DNA from: Cobetia sp. cqz5-12
GTDB lineage: Bacteria; Pseudomonadota; Gammaproteobacteria; Pseudomonadales; Halomonadaceae
NCBI RefSeq assembly: GCF_016495405.1
Contig: NZ_CP044522.1
Coordinates: 3,953,638 to 4,017,637 of the forward strand
DNA: 64,000 nucleotides
Reading direction: 5' to 3'
Position numbers and translations under genes: made by a program. This document shows positions 44,125 through 55,467 of this stretch, piece by piece. Position 1 is the stretch's first letter, and each line of letters opens with the position of its first letter. A model generated the notes under the pieces. The model was not told the origin of the DNA. It did no database searches and worked only from the letters and a program-made list of their open reading frames with translations.

Positions 44125-46632
44125 TCAACCTTGCAGACTGGCTGCAGGCCCGTTATTGCGTGGAGTGATGGGGATCAGCGGGGCGCCGATCGGGTGAGGA
44201 CGGCCGATGCCGTAGCCTTGCACGAAGTCGACACCGATCAACTCGAGGGCGGGAATCAGCTCAAGACGCTCGACATATTCCGCCACCGTGATGATGCCCA
44301 TCTGGGCACAGATGCCACAGATGGCGGAGACGATGGCGGCGTCAAGGCTATCGCGTGTCAGGTTGCGCACGAAGGCGCCGTCGATCTTGAGCTGATTGAC
44401 CGGCAGCTCCTTGAGATAGGCAAAGGACGACATGCCGCTGCCAAAGTCGTCCAGGGCGAAGCTGCAGCCGAGCCGGCGCATGCTATAGATGAACTCGCGC
44501 GCCTGGGCCAGATTGCTGATGGCCGCCGTCTCGGTGATCTCGAAGCACAGCCGCTGTGGCATGACGGAGCTTTGCGTGACCAGCGACGCCAGCTGATCGC
44601 GCATGCGCAGATCGCCCATGCTCTGGCCGGAGAGATTGATCGCCAGCACGGCGTCCGACTCGATGCGACCGTCATCAGACTCAAGAACCTGCAGCGCCTG
44701 GGTGACGACCCAGATATCAATCTCGGGCATCAGGCCGAATCGCTCCGCCGTCGCCATGAAGTGCGCCGGGGCCAGGTGCTCGCCCGAGTCGTTGACGTAG
44801 CGCAGCAGCACCTCGTAGTAGGGCTTGCTGGTGGCATCACTCAGCGAGCGGATCGGCTGGATGTAAAGCGTGAAGCGATCATTCTCCAGCGCCTCGTGCA
44901 GCAGCGGCAGCCACTGCACCTCGCGCTGGGCGCGCTCGAACCCAGCATCTCCGTCATGGTAGGCATGCACCTGATTGCGCCCGCTCTGCTTGGCCATGTA
45001 GCAGGCCCCATCCGCCTGACGCAGGACCTCGGAGGCCTGGACACCACTTTCAACCGGCGCGACCCCGATACTGACGCCCAACTGGAATGGCCGTCCCTCA
45101 TCGTAGTAACGATAGGCACTGACGGCCGCGCACAGCGCTTCGGCACGCTCGATGGCCTGCTCGCGAGAGCAGCGATAGAGCAACACGGCGAACTCATCGC
45201 CCCCCAGGCGCGCCAGCACATCCGTTTCCCGCACATGTGCTCGCATCAGCGCGGAGAGCTCGCGCAATACGGTGTCTCCGGCCGCGTGGCCGCAGGTGTC
45301 ATTGACCACCTTGAAGAAGTCGAGGTCCAGGTACAGCAGCTGATGAAAACCGCCATCGGCCAACGCCTCGGTGAGAGAGTCATCGAAGGCGGTGCGATTG
45401 TGCAGCCCTGTCAGGCTGTCGTGATGTGCCTGGAAGTTGAGGCGCCGAATCATGGCCTGGCGATAGCTGATGTCGCGGAAGACCAGTACCGCCCCCTCGA
45501 CATCCCCACTGCGACGGCGCACGGGCGAGGCCTTGAGCTCAACGGCACATTCACTGCCATCGCGTGCCACCAGTAGCGTCTGGCTGGACATGTGGACCAC
45601 TTCGCCGCGCTGCAAGACCCCTTCCAGCTGGTTGGCAACGGACTGCAACGTACCTTCATGGCGCAGCTGCAAGATACGCGTCCAGGGGCGCCCGCGGGCC
45701 AGCGACGGGTCCCAGCCACACAATTCGGCAGCGATGGGGTTGATGTGCTGGATGTGGCCCTCGCGATCGAGGCTGATCACTCCCTCATCGATGGAATCCA
45801 GCATGACCGCCACCTGATCGCGCTCATGACGCAGCTCTCGGGTCCGATACTCCAGCAGACCATCCAGACGCGAACGGTAATGACGGCTGCGACGCATGCG
45901 CTGTTCGGCACTGATGGCCAGGAGTGCCAGCCCCAGTACAGCCAGGGTCGCGATCGCGATGGCCAGGGCCAGCCACAGATTCTGCCCGGAGTTCATGCCC
46001 GCCCCAGCGGGGGAGATGATGGGCGTGGTCAACGGCATCATCTCCATCGCCGCCATGCCGATGTAATGCATGCCGGCGATGGCAAGCCCCATCGCGCCGG
46101 CCGCCAAGGCCTGATAAGTGCGATTGGGGCGACGCTGGCGCAAGAAGAAGCCTCCCAGCCACAGGGCCGCCGTCGCGGCCACCACCGCCACCACGATGGA
46201 CACCGCGAACAGCAGCGGGTCATAGCGGTAGGGCATGTTCATCTGCATCGCCGCCATGCCGGTGTAGTGCATCGTGGCGATGCCACCGCCCATGATGGCC
46301 CCGCTCGTCATCAACAACATCGGCGTCAGACGTGGCAGCGTATTCACCCAGAGCGCCAGCCCCGAGGCCAGCATCGCGATCAGCACCGACAACGCCGTCA
46401 GACCGGGCGCATAGGTGACCGAAGCCTGACTTTCATATGCCAGCATGCCGATGAAATGCATGGCCCAGATACCCAGCCCCATCGCCACGGCTCCGCCCAC
46501 CAGCCAACCCAGGCTGGTGGCGCGCGAAGGGGCCAGCGCGACCTGACGAATCAGCTGCAGCGCTGCATGTGAAGCCAGCACGGCGACCACGATTGACAGG
46601 GCGACCAGTGGATAGGAATAACTGCCATGCAT
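44125..46632 (-). CDS. MHYT-PAS-GGDEF-EAL cyclic-di-GMP protein
   Basis: An 835-residue membrane signalling protein. The first 230 residues hold seven hydrophobic segments and three MHYT-type motifs (WAMHFIGML, ATMHYTGMA, AGMHYIGMA), a sensor fold thought to bind copper and respond to O2, CO or NO. A PAS domain follows, then GGDEF (LARLGGDEFAVLL), which is intact, and an EAL domain that begins EVLLRY rather than EALLRW, with DDFGSGMSSFAYLKELP and QGYGIGRPHP. It could therefore have both activities. GAGG is six bases before the ATG at 46632. Confidence 0.92.
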   Translation of the reverse strand: MHGSYSYPLVALSIVVAVLASHAALQLIRQVALAPSRATSLGWLVGGAVAMGLGIWAMHFIGMLAYESQASVTYAPGLTALSVLIAMLASGLALWVNTLPRLTPMLLMTSGAIMGGGIATMHYTGMAAMQMNMPYRYDPLLFAVSIVVAVVAATAALWLGGFFLRQRRPNRTYQALAAGAMGLAIAGMHYIGMAAMEMMPLTTPIISPAGAGMNSGQNLWLALAIAIATLAVLGLALLAISAEQRMRRSRHYRSRLDGLLEYRTRELRHERDQVAVMLDSIDEGVISLDREGHIQHINPIAAELCGWDPSLARGRPWTRILQLRHEGTLQSVANQLEGVLQRGEVVHMSSQTLLVARDGSECAVELKASPVRRRSGDVEGAVLVFRDISYRQAMIRRLNFQAHHDSLTGLHNRTAFDDSLTEALADGGFHQLLYLDLDFFKVVNDTCGHAAGDTVLRELSALMRAHVRETDVLARLGGDEFAVLLYRCSREQAIERAEALCAAVSAYRYYDEGRPFQLGVSIGVAPVESGVQASEVLRQADGACYMAKQSGRNQVHAYHDGDAGFERAQREVQWLPLLHEALENDRFTLYIQPIRSLSDATSKPYYEVLLRYVNDSGEHLAPAHFMATAERFGLMPEIDIWVVTQALQVLESDDGRIESDAVLAINLSGQSMGDLRMRDQLASLVTQSSVMPQRLCFEITETAAISNLAQAREFIYSMRRLGCSFALDDFGSGMSSFAYLKELPVNQLKIDGAFVRNLTRDSLDAAIVSAICGICAQMGIITVAEYVERLELIPALELIGVDFVQGYGIGRPHPIGAPLIPITPRNNGPAASLQG

Positions 46633-46985
46633 GAATAACCTCGATCATCAGGGGCATGCCACAGTCGGCAAGGATAGGGGCGGAAATCCGACAACGGCGT
46701 CATGTCGCCAGCACCCTCTCTGGAGTACCACGACAGGCTTCTCAGGCCATGGATTGCCACCCGACAACCTTGGCAGCCCAGCGGCGAGATAACAAAAGAA
46801 TACGGACACGAAGCGTTATTGCACAACGCTCGTTTGCAACGCATGTATGACTCGCGCCCAATCACCCTTACGCGCGGCACAAGCCACTGGATGTCGCGCT
46901 CGAAATCATTTTTCAATATCAGCGATAACTCATTAAAAAACAGTTGTTTATATAAACAGAATCAAGAAAACCTCATGGTTAATTC
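46633..46985. other. AT-rich gap between MHYT protein and ssb terminator
   Basis: About 350 bases with no convincing gene. The last 100 bases (46890-46990) are markedly AT-rich, with tracts such as TTTATATAAAC, unlike the surrounding genes. A 100-codon plus-strand reading frame (46702-47004) shows no family pattern, no ribosome binding site and unusual composition at its end; I reject it as a gene. Promoters for 44125-46632 may lie here. Confidence 0.5.
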
Positions 46986-47016
46986 AAAAAAAAGCCCTCG
47001 CTGAACGAGGGCCTTT
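46986..47016 (-). terminator. terminator after ssb
   Basis: AAGGCCCTCG / CGAGGGCTT hairpin on the minus strand followed by eight T; it lies about 50 bases after the ssb stop codon. Confidence 0.88.
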
Positions 47017-47066
47017 TCATCGTCATCGCTTGCGCGTTCTATCGGCGCACAGGCGAAAAACTTTAT

Positions 47067-47723
47067 TCAGAACGGGATTTCATCATCGAAATCATCGAAG
47101 CTGCCTGCGGGCGGCGCACCGAAATTGTTGTTCTGGGAGTTGTTCTGCTGGGCAGGCTGCTGGCCACCGAAGTTGTTGCCCTGCTGGGGTGCCGGCTGCT
47201 GACCACCGAACTGACCGCCTTGCTGAGGGGCCGGCTGCTGACCACCGAACTGGCCACCTTGCTGCGGAGCCGGCTGCTGAGCACCGAACTGGCCACCTTG
47301 CTGGGGAGCTGCGGCCGGTTGCTGGCCGCCCTGCTGAGGCGCCTGCTGCGGGCGACCGCCAGCGAAGTTGCCGCCGCCACCTTCCCCACGCGTATCCAGC
47401 ATCTGCATGTCGTTGGCCACGATTTCCGTGCTGTAACGGTCATTGCCGTTCTGATCCTGCCACTTGCGCGTCTGCAGGCGGCCTTCAATATACAGGCGGG
47501 AGCCTTTCTTGACGTATTGCTGGGCCACTTCAGCCAGCTTGTTGAACATCACCACACGGTGCCATTCGGTACGTTCCTGACGCTGACCGCTCTGGCGATC
47601 GTTCCAGGTGTCCGTCGTCGCGAGGTTCAGGTTGCACACCGCACTACCGGACGGGGTGAAGCGAACTTCCGGGTCTTGACCGAGATTACCGATCAGAATG
47701 ACCTTGTTTACGCCACGAGCCAT
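47067..47723 (-). CDS. ssb: single-stranded DNA-binding protein
   Basis: A 218-residue SSB. The OB fold is in residues 1-110 ([56 protein letters not shown]). A glutamine-, glycine- and proline-rich linker with three 13-residue repeats follows, and the C-terminal acidic tip reads DDFDDEIPF, the protein-interaction hook used by replication and repair partners. The linker is longer than in E. coli (178 residues). AGGAG is eight bases before the ATG. It lies downstream of the MFS gene and may be cotranscribed; a 10-pair palindrome lies between them. Confidence 0.97.
   Translation of the reverse strand: MARGVNKVILIGNLGQDPEVRFTPSGSAVCNLNLATTDTWNDRQSGQRQERTEWHRVVMFNKLAEVAQQYVKKGSRLYIEGRLQTRKWQDQNGNDRYSTEIVANDMQMLDTRGEGGGGNFAGGRPQQAPQQGGQQPAAAPQQGGQFGAQQPAPQQGGQFGGQQPAPQQGGQFGGQQPAPQQGNNFGGQQPAQQNNSQNNNFGAPPAGSFDDFDDEIPF
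47191..47307 (-). repeat. three 39-bp tandem repeats in the ssb linker
   Basis: Units at 47191-47229, 47230-47268 and 47269-47307 differ by a few bases and encode the 13-residue pattern [13 protein letters not shown]. Length variation between strains is likely because the units are in frame. Confidence 0.9.
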
Positions 47724-47781
47724 GAAGATTACTCCTGCAAATAGACCAGTGCGCCATGGGCACCGGAGAAGGTATCAAGTG

Positions 47782-47803
47782 CATCGGCAATGTATTGCCG
47801 ATG
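47782..47803. promoter_or_regulatory. 10-pair perfect palindrome between MFS gene and ssb
   Basis: CATCGGCAAT / ATTGCCGATG arms with a two-base centre, 58 bases upstream of the ssb start codon and 8 bases from the MFS stop codon. No T run follows, so an operator or RNA stem is more likely than a terminator. It does not match the LexA box. Confidence 0.5.
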
Positions 47804-47810
47804 TCAGGGT

Positions 47811-49226
47811 TCAGCTGGCAGGCACTTCCGCGCCTGCCGGAGTTTCGTCATCACGCTGGCGAGTGAATCGGGCCAGCGCCTTGTCATCCAGTGTATCGCG
47901 TGTGACCTTGAGATAAGCGACCCGTTCCTCACGCACCACGAGCGCCTCTTCCACGCCGACGATGGCCAGCAGGCGTGTCTGCAGCTCGACGGCCGACAAT
48001 TGCGAGGCCTCGGGGGACAGGCCGATCACTTCACTGCCCAGATGTCGCGGCGGTTGCATGCCCCACACCACGGCCAGCCACAGAATGGCGACCAGTCCCA
48101 TGGCGAAGAACACTCCACTCAGACCGAAATGCCCGGTCAGCCAGCCACCCCCGACACCACCCACGAAGGCACCCAGGAATTGACTGGTGGAATAGACCCC
48201 CATCGCCGTGCCCTTGGCACCGGCCGGGGCCAGTTTGGAGATCATCGACGGCAAGGTCGCCTCAAGCAGGTTGAAGGCGACGAAGAACAGCCACAGCAGG
48301 CCGAGGAACATCGCCAGCCCCGCATGCTCGATGCCATCGACTCCCAGCAGCAGCAAGCTTGTCGCGATGGTCGCGACGGCCCCCAGGAAGACAGGCTTCA
48401 TGCGCCGATACTTCTCGGCCACGATGACCAGCGGCAGCATGGCGACAAAGGCCAGCCCCATCAATGGCAGGTAGATCCAGCCGTGATGTGCAGGAGCGAT
48501 GCCGAAATTGACCAGCTGCTGGGGGATGGCCACGAAGCAGGCGGTCAGGATCATGTGCAGCGCAAAGATCGACACATCCATGCGCAACAATGCGGAATTC
48601 GCGAGGATACCCTTGAGCTGGCGCCTATCAAGCCCCACATCCTGATGTTGACGCCTGGGCGCAGCTGGCACCAGTTTCCAGAGCACGAACAGGCTCGCGA
48701 CGGCCATCACGGCGGTCAACCAGAAGACCCCCGACAGGCCGAAGGCGTCTGCGGCCAATGGCCCTGCGACCATCGCCAGCGCAAAGGCGACCCCGATCGA
48801 CATGCCGATGGAGGCCATCGCCATGGTGCGAACCTCCTCCCGGGTCTGATCGGCCAGCAGTGCCATGATCGCCCCCGCCACGGCGCCGCTGCCTTGCAGA
48901 CAGCGCCCGAGGATGATCATCTCGATGCTGTTGGCCGTCGCCGCGACCAGCGAGCCCAGAATGAACAACCCGAGCCCGAAGCCGATCACGGCCTTGCGCC
49001 CCAGCCGGTCTGACAGCCAGCCGAACGGAATCTGCAGCAATGCCTGGGTCAGCCCGTAGCCACCCAGCGCCACACCGACCAGAGTCGGCGTCGCACCGGC
49101 CAGGTCACGGGTATAGAGCGCCAGTACCGGCAACACCATGAACAGCCCCAGCATGCGAGTCGCATAGAGGCTGGCTAGGCCGACGATGGCGCGGCGTTCC
49201 GGCGCGAGCAGTCGAGAGGTTTTCAT
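47811..49226 (-). CDS. MFS transporter, YajR-like
   Basis: A 471-residue transporter with twelve hydrophobic segments in two halves. The MFS signature GWLSDRLGRKAVIGFGL lies after the second helix, and an ACFVAIP / TMAMASIGMSIGVAFALAMVAGPL region marks the second half of the first bundle. After the last helix comes a soluble tail with SAVELQTRLLAIVGVEEALVVREERVAYLKVTRDTLD, reminiscent of the YAM domain of E. coli YajR, a ferredoxin-like fold. Substrate unknown. Start at 49226 (MKTSRLLAP) is uncertain because the nearest SD-like GGAG is 13 bases away. The place next to ssb and uvrA matches Pseudomonas. Confidence 0.85.
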   Translation of the reverse strand: MKTSRLLAPERRAIVGLASLYATRMLGLFMVLPVLALYTRDLAGATPTLVGVALGGYGLTQALLQIPFGWLSDRLGRKAVIGFGLGLFILGSLVAATANSIEMIILGRCLQGSGAVAGAIMALLADQTREEVRTMAMASIGMSIGVAFALAMVAGPLAADAFGLSGVFWLTAVMAVASLFVLWKLVPAAPRRQHQDVGLDRRQLKGILANSALLRMDVSIFALHMILTACFVAIPQQLVNFGIAPAHHGWIYLPLMGLAFVAMLPLVIVAEKYRRMKPVFLGAVATIATSLLLLGVDGIEHAGLAMFLGLLWLFFVAFNLLEATLPSMISKLAPAGAKGTAMGVYSTSQFLGAFVGGVGGGWLTGHFGLSGVFFAMGLVAILWLAVVWGMQPPRHLGSEVIGLSPEASQLSAVELQTRLLAIVGVEEALVVREERVAYLKVTRDTLDDKALARFTRQRDDETPAGAEVPAS

Positions 49227-49371
49227 GGGCGGCGGCGGGCTCCGGAGCATGACAGTCAAGAAGAGGGAGGCCGACCACGTGGGTCGCCGAGATGTGACGT
49301 CCAAGGGTGGTCGCCCACCAATGGACTGCATATTCTAAGGCCCGCTTGGCGGCTTTGAAAGCATGCAGCCT

Positions 49372-49401
49372 TTGCCGGGTGTTTCACCCGCGCCTTATAA
49401 T
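49372..49401 (+). promoter_or_regulatory. promoter of uvrA
   Basis: TTGCCG at 49372-49377 and TATAAT at 49396-49401, 18-base spacer, about 32 bases before the ATG. I saw no LexA-type box (CTGT-N8-ACAG) near it. Confidence 0.65.
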
Positions 49402-49433
49402 CGTTGCTTTTATCGACGCAGCCCGAGGTGGCA

Positions 49434-52322
49434 ATGGACAGGATTCAGGTGAGGGGTGCGCGCACCCACAACCTCAAGAACATCGATGTCGAACTGCCGC
49501 GTGACAAGCTGATCGTGGTGACCGGACTTTCCGGTTCCGGCAAGTCATCACTTGCCTTTGACACTCTCTACGCCGAGGGGCAGCGGCGCTACGTCGAATC
49601 ACTGTCCACCTACGCACGTCAGTTCCTGTCGATGATGGAAAAGCCGGACATCGACCATATTGAAGGTCTGTCGCCGGCGATTTCCATCGAACAGAAATCG
49701 ACCTCGCACAACCCGCGCTCCACCGTCGGCACCATTACCGAGATCTATGACTATCTGCGCCTGCTGTATGCCCGCGCCGGTACGCCACGCTGTCCGGATC
49801 ACGGCATCGATCTGGAAGCCCAGACCATCTCGCAGATGGTCGATCAGGCCCTCGCCCTGCCGGAAGGCAGCAAGCTGATGCTGCTGGCTCCAGTTGTCAG
49901 CGGTCGCAAGGGGGAGCATCTACAGCTGCTCTCCGAGCTGCGCGCCCAAGGCTTCGTACGGGCTCGCATCGACGGTGTGATCGTCGAGCTGGATGACCTC
50001 AAGCCGCTGGAGAAGAACAAGAAGCATGACATCGACGTCGTCGTCGATCGCTTCAAGGTGCGCGAAGACCTCAAGCAGCGCCTGGCCGAATCCTTCGAGA
50101 CCGCGCTGAATCTGGCCGACGGTAGCGCTCGCCTGCACTTCATGGATGGCGAACAGGAAGACTTGGTCTTCTCTTCGCGCTTCGCCTGTCCGGTGTGTGG
50201 CTATGCGCTGGCCGAGCTGGAACCGCGCCTGTTCTCCTTCAACAACCCGGCCGGCGCCTGCCCGACCTGTGACGGCCTGGGCGTGAAGCAGTATTTCGAT
50301 CCCGAGAAACTGATCAGCCACCCTGAACTGTCACTGGCCGAAGGCGTCATCAAGGGCTGGGACCGTCGCAGCGTCTACTACTTTAGCCAGCTGCAGGCCG
50401 TTGCCGAGCATTATGGTTTTGCGCTGGAGGCGGCCTGGGAGTCGCTCAGCGATGAAGCGCGTGACGCCGTGCTCAATGGCAGTGGCCGCGAGGACATCAC
50501 CTTCAGCTACGTGAATGACCGTGGCCGCAAGGTGACCCGCGAGCACCCCTTCGAGGGCGTGCTGCCCAACATGGAGCGCCGTTACCGCGAGACCGAATCC
50601 AACATGGTGCGCGAGGACCTCGCCCGCTATCTGGCGGTCCAGCCGTGCCCGAGCTGCGACGGCTCACGTCTGCGCCGTGAAGCACGCAACGTCTATGTCG
50701 ATGACCGCACACTCTCCGAGGTCGTGCGTCAGCCGATCGGTGAGGCATGGGAAGAATTCGGCAAGCTGAGCCTGCCGGGACGCAAGGGCGAGATCGCCGC
50801 CAAGATCGTGCATGAGATTCAGGCGCGCCTCGAATTTCTCGTCAATGTCGGCCTCGACTATCTGACCCTGGAGCGCAGCGCCGACACCCTGTCCGGCGGT
50901 GAGGCGCAGCGTATCCGTCTCGCCAGCCAGATCGGTGCCGGCCTGGTCGGGGTGATGTACATCCTCGATGAGCCGTCCATCGGCCTGCATCAGCGTGACA
51001 ATGATCGCCTGCTCAAGACGCTGATCCATCTGCGCGACCTGGGCAACACCGTGATCGTGGTCGAGCATGATGAGGACGCGATTCGCGCCGCCGACCACGT
51101 GCTGGATATCGGCCCGGGCGCCGGCGTGCATGGTGGCGAGATCGTCGCCCAGGGCACGCCGGAGCAGATCGAGGCGACGCCTGGCTCATTGACCGGGCAA
51201 TACCTGAGCGGCGAGCGCGAGATCGCCGTGCCGCCCTACCGCCTTCCGGCCAACCCTGACAAGGTGCTGCGCCTGACCGGTGCCACCGGCAACAACCTGC
51301 AGGATGTGACGCTGACGCTGCCGACAGGCCTGCTGACGTGCATCACCGGGGTCTCGGGCTCAGGCAAGTCGACGCTGATCAATGCCACCCTGATGCCGCT
51401 GGCGGCGCGTGAGCTCAATCGGGCCACCACCCTGACGCCTGCGCCCTATGGCACCATCGAAGGGCTGGATCTGTTCGACAAGATGGTGGATATCGACCAG
51501 AGCCCCATCGGACGGACGCCGCGCTCCAACCCGGCGACCTATACCGGCATCTTCACGCCGATTCGCGAGCTGTTCTCCGGCACCCAGGAAGCACGTGCCC
51601 GCGGCTACAAACCGGGCCGCTTCAGCTTCAACGTCAAGGGCGGCCGCTGTGAGGCCTGTCAGGGCGATGGTCTGATCAAGGTCGAGATGCACTTCCTGCC
51701 CGACATGTACGTGCCCTGCGATGTCTGCAAGGGCAAGCGCTATAACCGCGAGACGCTGGAAGTGCAGTACAAGGGCAAGAACATCCACGAAGTGCTGGAG
51801 ATGACCATCGAGGAGGCGCTGGAGTTCTTCTCGCCGGTGCCGGCCATTGCCCGCCGTCTGCAGACACTGATGGATGTCGGCCTCTCCTACGTCCGCCTCG
51901 GCCAGAGTGCGACCACGCTGTCCGGTGGTGAAGCCCAGCGCGTCAAGCTGGCGCGCGAGCTGGCCAAGCGCGATACCGGCAAGACGCTCTATATCCTCGA
52001 TGAGCCGACCACCGGCCTGCACTTCGAGGATATTCGCCAGCTGCTGGTCGTGTTGCACCGTCTGCGCGATCACGGCAACACCGTGGTCGTGATCGAGCAC
52101 AACCTGGATGTGATCAAGACCGCCGACTGGCTCATCGACCTTGGTCCGGAAGGTGGCTCAGGCGGCGGCCAGATCATCGCCGAAGGCACGCCGGAGCAAC
52201 TGGCCACGCAGGAGATCTCGCACACCGGTCGCTTCCTGGCCCCGATGCTGGAGCGCCAGAAAGCCACCAGAGCCACCAGAGCCACCGCGAGCAGCAAGAA
52301 GAAGGCCGAGACCAGCAGCTAG
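49434..52322 (+). CDS. uvrA: excinuclease ABC subunit A
   Basis: A 962-residue UvrA, the damage sensor of nucleotide excision repair. Two ABC ATPase modules are visible: Walker [16 protein letters not shown] and [15 protein letters not shown], each followed by an LSGGEAQR signature and a Walker B ([25 protein letters not shown]). Zinc finger cysteines occur as CPVCGYAL / CPTCDGLG and CEACQGDG / [10 protein letters not shown]. The last 20 residues are a basic low-complexity tail with an ATRATRAT repeat. ATG at 49434 follows GAGGTGGCA. It is divergent from the MFS/ssb unit. Confidence 0.98.
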   Translation: MDRIQVRGARTHNLKNIDVELPRDKLIVVTGLSGSGKSSLAFDTLYAEGQRRYVESLSTYARQFLSMMEKPDIDHIEGLSPAISIEQKSTSHNPRSTVGTITEIYDYLRLLYARAGTPRCPDHGIDLEAQTISQMVDQALALPEGSKLMLLAPVVSGRKGEHLQLLSELRAQGFVRARIDGVIVELDDLKPLEKNKKHDIDVVVDRFKVREDLKQRLAESFETALNLADGSARLHFMDGEQEDLVFSSRFACPVCGYALAELEPRLFSFNNPAGACPTCDGLGVKQYFDPEKLISHPELSLAEGVIKGWDRRSVYYFSQLQAVAEHYGFALEAAWESLSDEARDAVLNGSGREDITFSYVNDRGRKVTREHPFEGVLPNMERRYRETESNMVREDLARYLAVQPCPSCDGSRLRREARNVYVDDRTLSEVVRQPIGEAWEEFGKLSLPGRKGEIAAKIVHEIQARLEFLVNVGLDYLTLERSADTLSGGEAQRIRLASQIGAGLVGVMYILDEPSIGLHQRDNDRLLKTLIHLRDLGNTVIVVEHDEDAIRAADHVLDIGPGAGVHGGEIVAQGTPEQIEATPGSLTGQYLSGEREIAVPPYRLPANPDKVLRLTGATGNNLQDVTLTLPTGLLTCITGVSGSGKSTLINATLMPLAARELNRATTLTPAPYGTIEGLDLFDKMVDIDQSPIGRTPRSNPATYTGIFTPIRELFSGTQEARARGYKPGRFSFNVKGGRCEACQGDGLIKVEMHFLPDMYVPCDVCKGKRYNRETLEVQYKGKNIHEVLEMTIEEALEFFSPVPAIARRLQTLMDVGLSYVRLGQSATTLSGGEAQRVKLARELAKRDTGKTLYILDEPTTGLHFEDIRQLLVVLHRLRDHGNTVVVIEHNLDVIKTADWLIDLGPEGGSGGGQIIAEGTPEQLATQEISHTGRFLAPMLERQKATRATRATASSKKKAETSS

Positions 52323-52446
52323 GCGCCGGCTTGGGCCCCTTAAGCTCCTCTGATTCACCTCGCCCCAGCACACTCTCGACACACCCGGGGCGAGGTGAAC
52401 CTTTCGGCAAATGATACGCCCGTGTCACCCGACCAACTGCCAGGCA

Positions 52447-52482
52447 TAAAAAAAGGCCAACCCGTGAGGGTTGGCCTTTTCT
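52447..52482. terminator. bidirectional terminator between uvrA and rplQ
   Basis: AAAAGGCCAACCC / GGGTTGGCCTTTT stem with a GTGA loop and A/T runs on both sides, in the gap between convergent uvrA and the alpha operon. Confidence 0.9.
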
Positions 52483-52504
52483 TGTGGACGAAGCAAGCCG
52501 AAGC

Positions 52505-52891
52505 TTACTCTTCGCCCGCTGCCTCGGAGGCAACCGGACGATCGACCAGCTCGACGAATGCCATCGGGGCATTGTCACCGGCGCGATAGCCGCACTTCAG
52601 GATGCGCAGGTAACCGCCCGGACGGGAGGTGTAGCGCGGGCCGAGCTCATTGAAGAGCTTGCCGACCGCTTCCTTGGAGCGCGTGCGAGAGAACGCCAAA
52701 CGGCGGTTCGCAACGGTGTCCTGCTTGGCCAGGGTGATCAGCGGCTCGATATGACGACGCAGTTCCTTGGCTTTCGGCAGGGTAGTCTTGATGACTTCGT
52801 GCTCTACCAGAGAGATGCACATGTTCTTGAACATGGCTTCACGGTGAGAGCTGGTACGGTTCAGGTGACGACCACTCTTACGATGACGCAT
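52505..52891 (-). CDS. rplQ: 50S ribosomal protein L17
   Basis: A 128-residue L17 starting [24 protein letters not shown], with ELVDRP near the end; the family-defining R-rich N-terminus and the [22 protein letters not shown] segment are present. Last gene of the alpha operon, 47 bases after rpoA, followed by the terminator at 52447-52482. Confidence 0.98.
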   Translation of the reverse strand: MRHRKSGRHLNRTSSHREAMFKNMCISLVEHEVIKTTLPKAKELRRHIEPLITLAKQDTVANRRLAFSRTRSKEAVGKLFNELGPRYTSRPGGYLRILKCGYRAGDNAPMAFVELVDRPVASEAAGEE

Positions 52892-52937
52892 GGTTGTGAT
52901 TCCTTACCAGTCTGGGGCTTGAGCCGACCGGGCTTCC

Positions 52938-53936
52938 TTAAGCGGAAGCCTTGTCGTCCTTCAGGCTTGCGGGCGGCCAGTTTTCCAACCGCATGCCGAG
53001 GGACAGACCACGCGCGGACAGCACGTCCTTGATTTCATTCAAGGACTTCTTGCCGAGATTCGGGGTCTTCAGCAGCTCAACTTCGGTGCGCTGAATGAGA
53101 TCACCGATGTAATAGATATTCTCGGCCTTGAGACAGTTCGCACTGCGAACAGTCAGCTCAAGATCGTCTACGGGACGGAGAAGGATCGGATCGATTTGAT
53201 CTTCCTCTTCTTCGACTTCCTGTTCCTTGTCTGCTTCCAGATCAACGAAGGCGGCCAGCTGCTCCTGCAGGATAGTTGCGGAGCGGCGGATCGCTTCTTC
53301 CGGATCCAGTGTGCCGTCGGTTTCCAGGTCGATCACCAGCTTGTCGAGGTTGGTGCGCTGTTCAACACGCGCAGCCTCGACGGCATAGGAGACCCGACGA
53401 ACCGGGGTAAAGGTCGCATCCAGCTGGAGGCGGCCAATGGCACGTGATTCGTCATCAGCAGAGATACGAGCATCTGCCGCTTCGTAGCCGCGGCCACGAG
53501 CGATCTTGAGCTGCATCTTCAGCTCGCCACCATCATTGAGGTGAGCGATGACGTGATCCGGATTCACGATTTCGAGATCGTGGTCGCCAGCGATGTCGCC
53601 AGCAGTCACGATACCCGGGCCCTTCTTGTTCAGCGCCAGCACAGCTTCGTCGCGACCATGCATCTTGATGGCCACGTCCTTGAGGTTCAGCAGGATTTCG
53701 ATTACATCCTCCTGCACCCCTTCAATGGCGCTGTACTCGTGCAGAACGCCTTCGATCTCAGCTTCCACGACGGCACAGCCGGGCATGGAAGAAAGCAGGA
53801 TGCGACGCAGAGCATTCCCCAGGGTGTGGCCGAAACCACGCTCGAAGGGTTCGAGGACGATTCGCGCGTGATGGGCGCTGACTTCCTCGACCTTGATATC
53901 GCGAGGACGGAGAAACTCTGTCACTGAGCGCTGCAT
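52938..53936 (-). CDS. rpoA: RNA polymerase alpha subunit
   Basis: A 332-residue alpha subunit. The N-terminal dimerisation domain contains [30 protein letters not shown], and the C-terminal domain that contacts promoters and activators contains [59 protein letters not shown]. The interdomain linker is acidic ([14 protein letters not shown]). The order rpsM-rpsK-rpsD-rpoA-rplQ is the classical alpha operon. AAGGTG lies upstream of the ATG. Confidence 0.99.
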   Translation of the reverse strand: MQRSVTEFLRPRDIKVEEVSAHHARIVLEPFERGFGHTLGNALRRILLSSMPGCAVVEAEIEGVLHEYSAIEGVQEDVIEILLNLKDVAIKMHGRDEAVLALNKKGPGIVTAGDIAGDHDLEIVNPDHVIAHLNDGGELKMQLKIARGRGYEAADARISADDESRAIGRLQLDATFTPVRRVSYAVEAARVEQRTNLDKLVIDLETDGTLDPEEAIRRSATILQEQLAAFVDLEADKEQEVEEEEDQIDPILLRPVDDLELTVRSANCLKAENIYYIGDLIQRTEVELLKTPNLGKKSLNEIKDVLSARGLSLGMRLENWPPASLKDDKASA

Positions 53937-54010
53937 AAGAACACCTTTAAGGCTGCCAAACGGATAATCTGGGTACTCCAGCCGGGCCGACGAATCGGCC
54001 CGGCGTTACA

Positions 54011-54631
<621 letters not shown>

Positions 54632-54643
54632 GAGTCTGTCTCC

Positions 54644-55027
54644 TTAAACGCGGCGTTTCTTCGGCGGACGGCACCCATTATGCGGGATGGGGGTCACGTC
54701 GGTGATGCTTTGCACGCGGAAGCCTGCGGCATTGAGAGCACGCACGGCGGACTCACGACCCGGACCCGGGCCCTTGACCAGCACGTCGACGTTCTTCACA
54801 CCATATTCGGCTGCAGCGGTCGCTGCACGTTCACTTGCGACTTGCGCAGCGAACGGGGTGCTCTTGCGAGAACCACGAAAACCCGAACCACCGGCAGTTG
54901 CCCAGGAAAGAGCATTGCCCTGGCGGTCTGTGATCGTCACGATAGTGTTGTTAAAAGAGGCGTGGATATGCGCGATGGCATCCACTACCTGCTTTTTAAC
55001 CTTCTTGCGCTTACTCGGGTTAGCCAT
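54644..55027 (-). CDS. rpsK: 30S ribosomal protein S11
   Basis: A 127-residue S11 of the platform. [45 protein letters not shown] is characteristic, and [18 protein letters not shown] closes the protein. Located between rpsM and rpsD. Confidence 0.98.
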   Translation of the reverse strand: MANPSKRKKVKKQVVDAIAHIHASFNNTIVTITDRQGNALSWATAGGSGFRGSRKSTPFAAQVASERAATAAAEYGVKNVDVLVKGPGPGRESAVRALNAAGFRVQSITDVTPIPHNGCRPPKKRRV

Positions 55028-55057
55028 TAGATGTTTCCTGTCTAAACGCCAGTTCGT

Positions 55058-55414
55058 TTACTTGCGAATCGGTTTACGCGGACCTTTGCGTGTACGTGCG
55101 TTGGTCTTGGTGCGCTGACCGCGCAACGGAAGACCACGACGATGGCGCAGGCCACGATAGCAACCGAGGTCCATGAGACGCTTGATGTTCAGCGTGATCT
55201 CACGACGCAGGTCGCCTTCGACGGTGTACTTACCCACCTCGGCACGAACCAGGTCCAGTTGTTCAACAGACAGATCAGCGATCTTGACGCTCGGTTCTAA
55301 ACCGAGAGCGGCGCAGATCTGCTGTGCACGCGTACGGCCAATCCCGAAGATATAAGTCAGCGAGATCGCCGCGTGCTTGTTGTCCGGGATATTGACGCCA
55401 GCAATACGGGCCAT
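55058..55414 (-). CDS. rpsM: 30S ribosomal protein S13
   Basis: A 118-residue S13 that sits at the head of the 30S subunit and contacts the 50[35 protein letters not shown] is typical, and the basic C-terminal tail reads [20 protein letters not shown]. First gene of the alpha operon, 131 bases after rpmJ. Confidence 0.98.
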   Translation of the reverse strand: MARIAGVNIPDNKHAAISLTYIFGIGRTRAQQICAALGLEPSVKIADLSVEQLDLVRAEVGKYTVEGDLRREITLNIKRLMDLGCYRGLRHRRGLPLRGQRTKTNARTRKGPRKPIRK

Positions 55415-55467
55415 CAGTTTTCTCCGAAAGGTTAGCGGCGGATTTTACATCCACAAAGGGCGCAATA

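Noticed and set aside
44131..45576. 481-codon plus-strand frame antisense to the MHYT protein
   Set aside because: Shadow of the GGDEF-EAL coding sequence with no family pattern.
46702..47004. 100-codon plus-strand reading frame in the AT-rich gap
   Set aside because: No ribosome binding site, no recognisable family, and its end runs through an AT-rich stretch and the ssb terminator.
49260..49320. possible LexA box near uvrA
   Set aside because: Only fragments of CTGT or ACAG; no pair with the right eight-base spacing.
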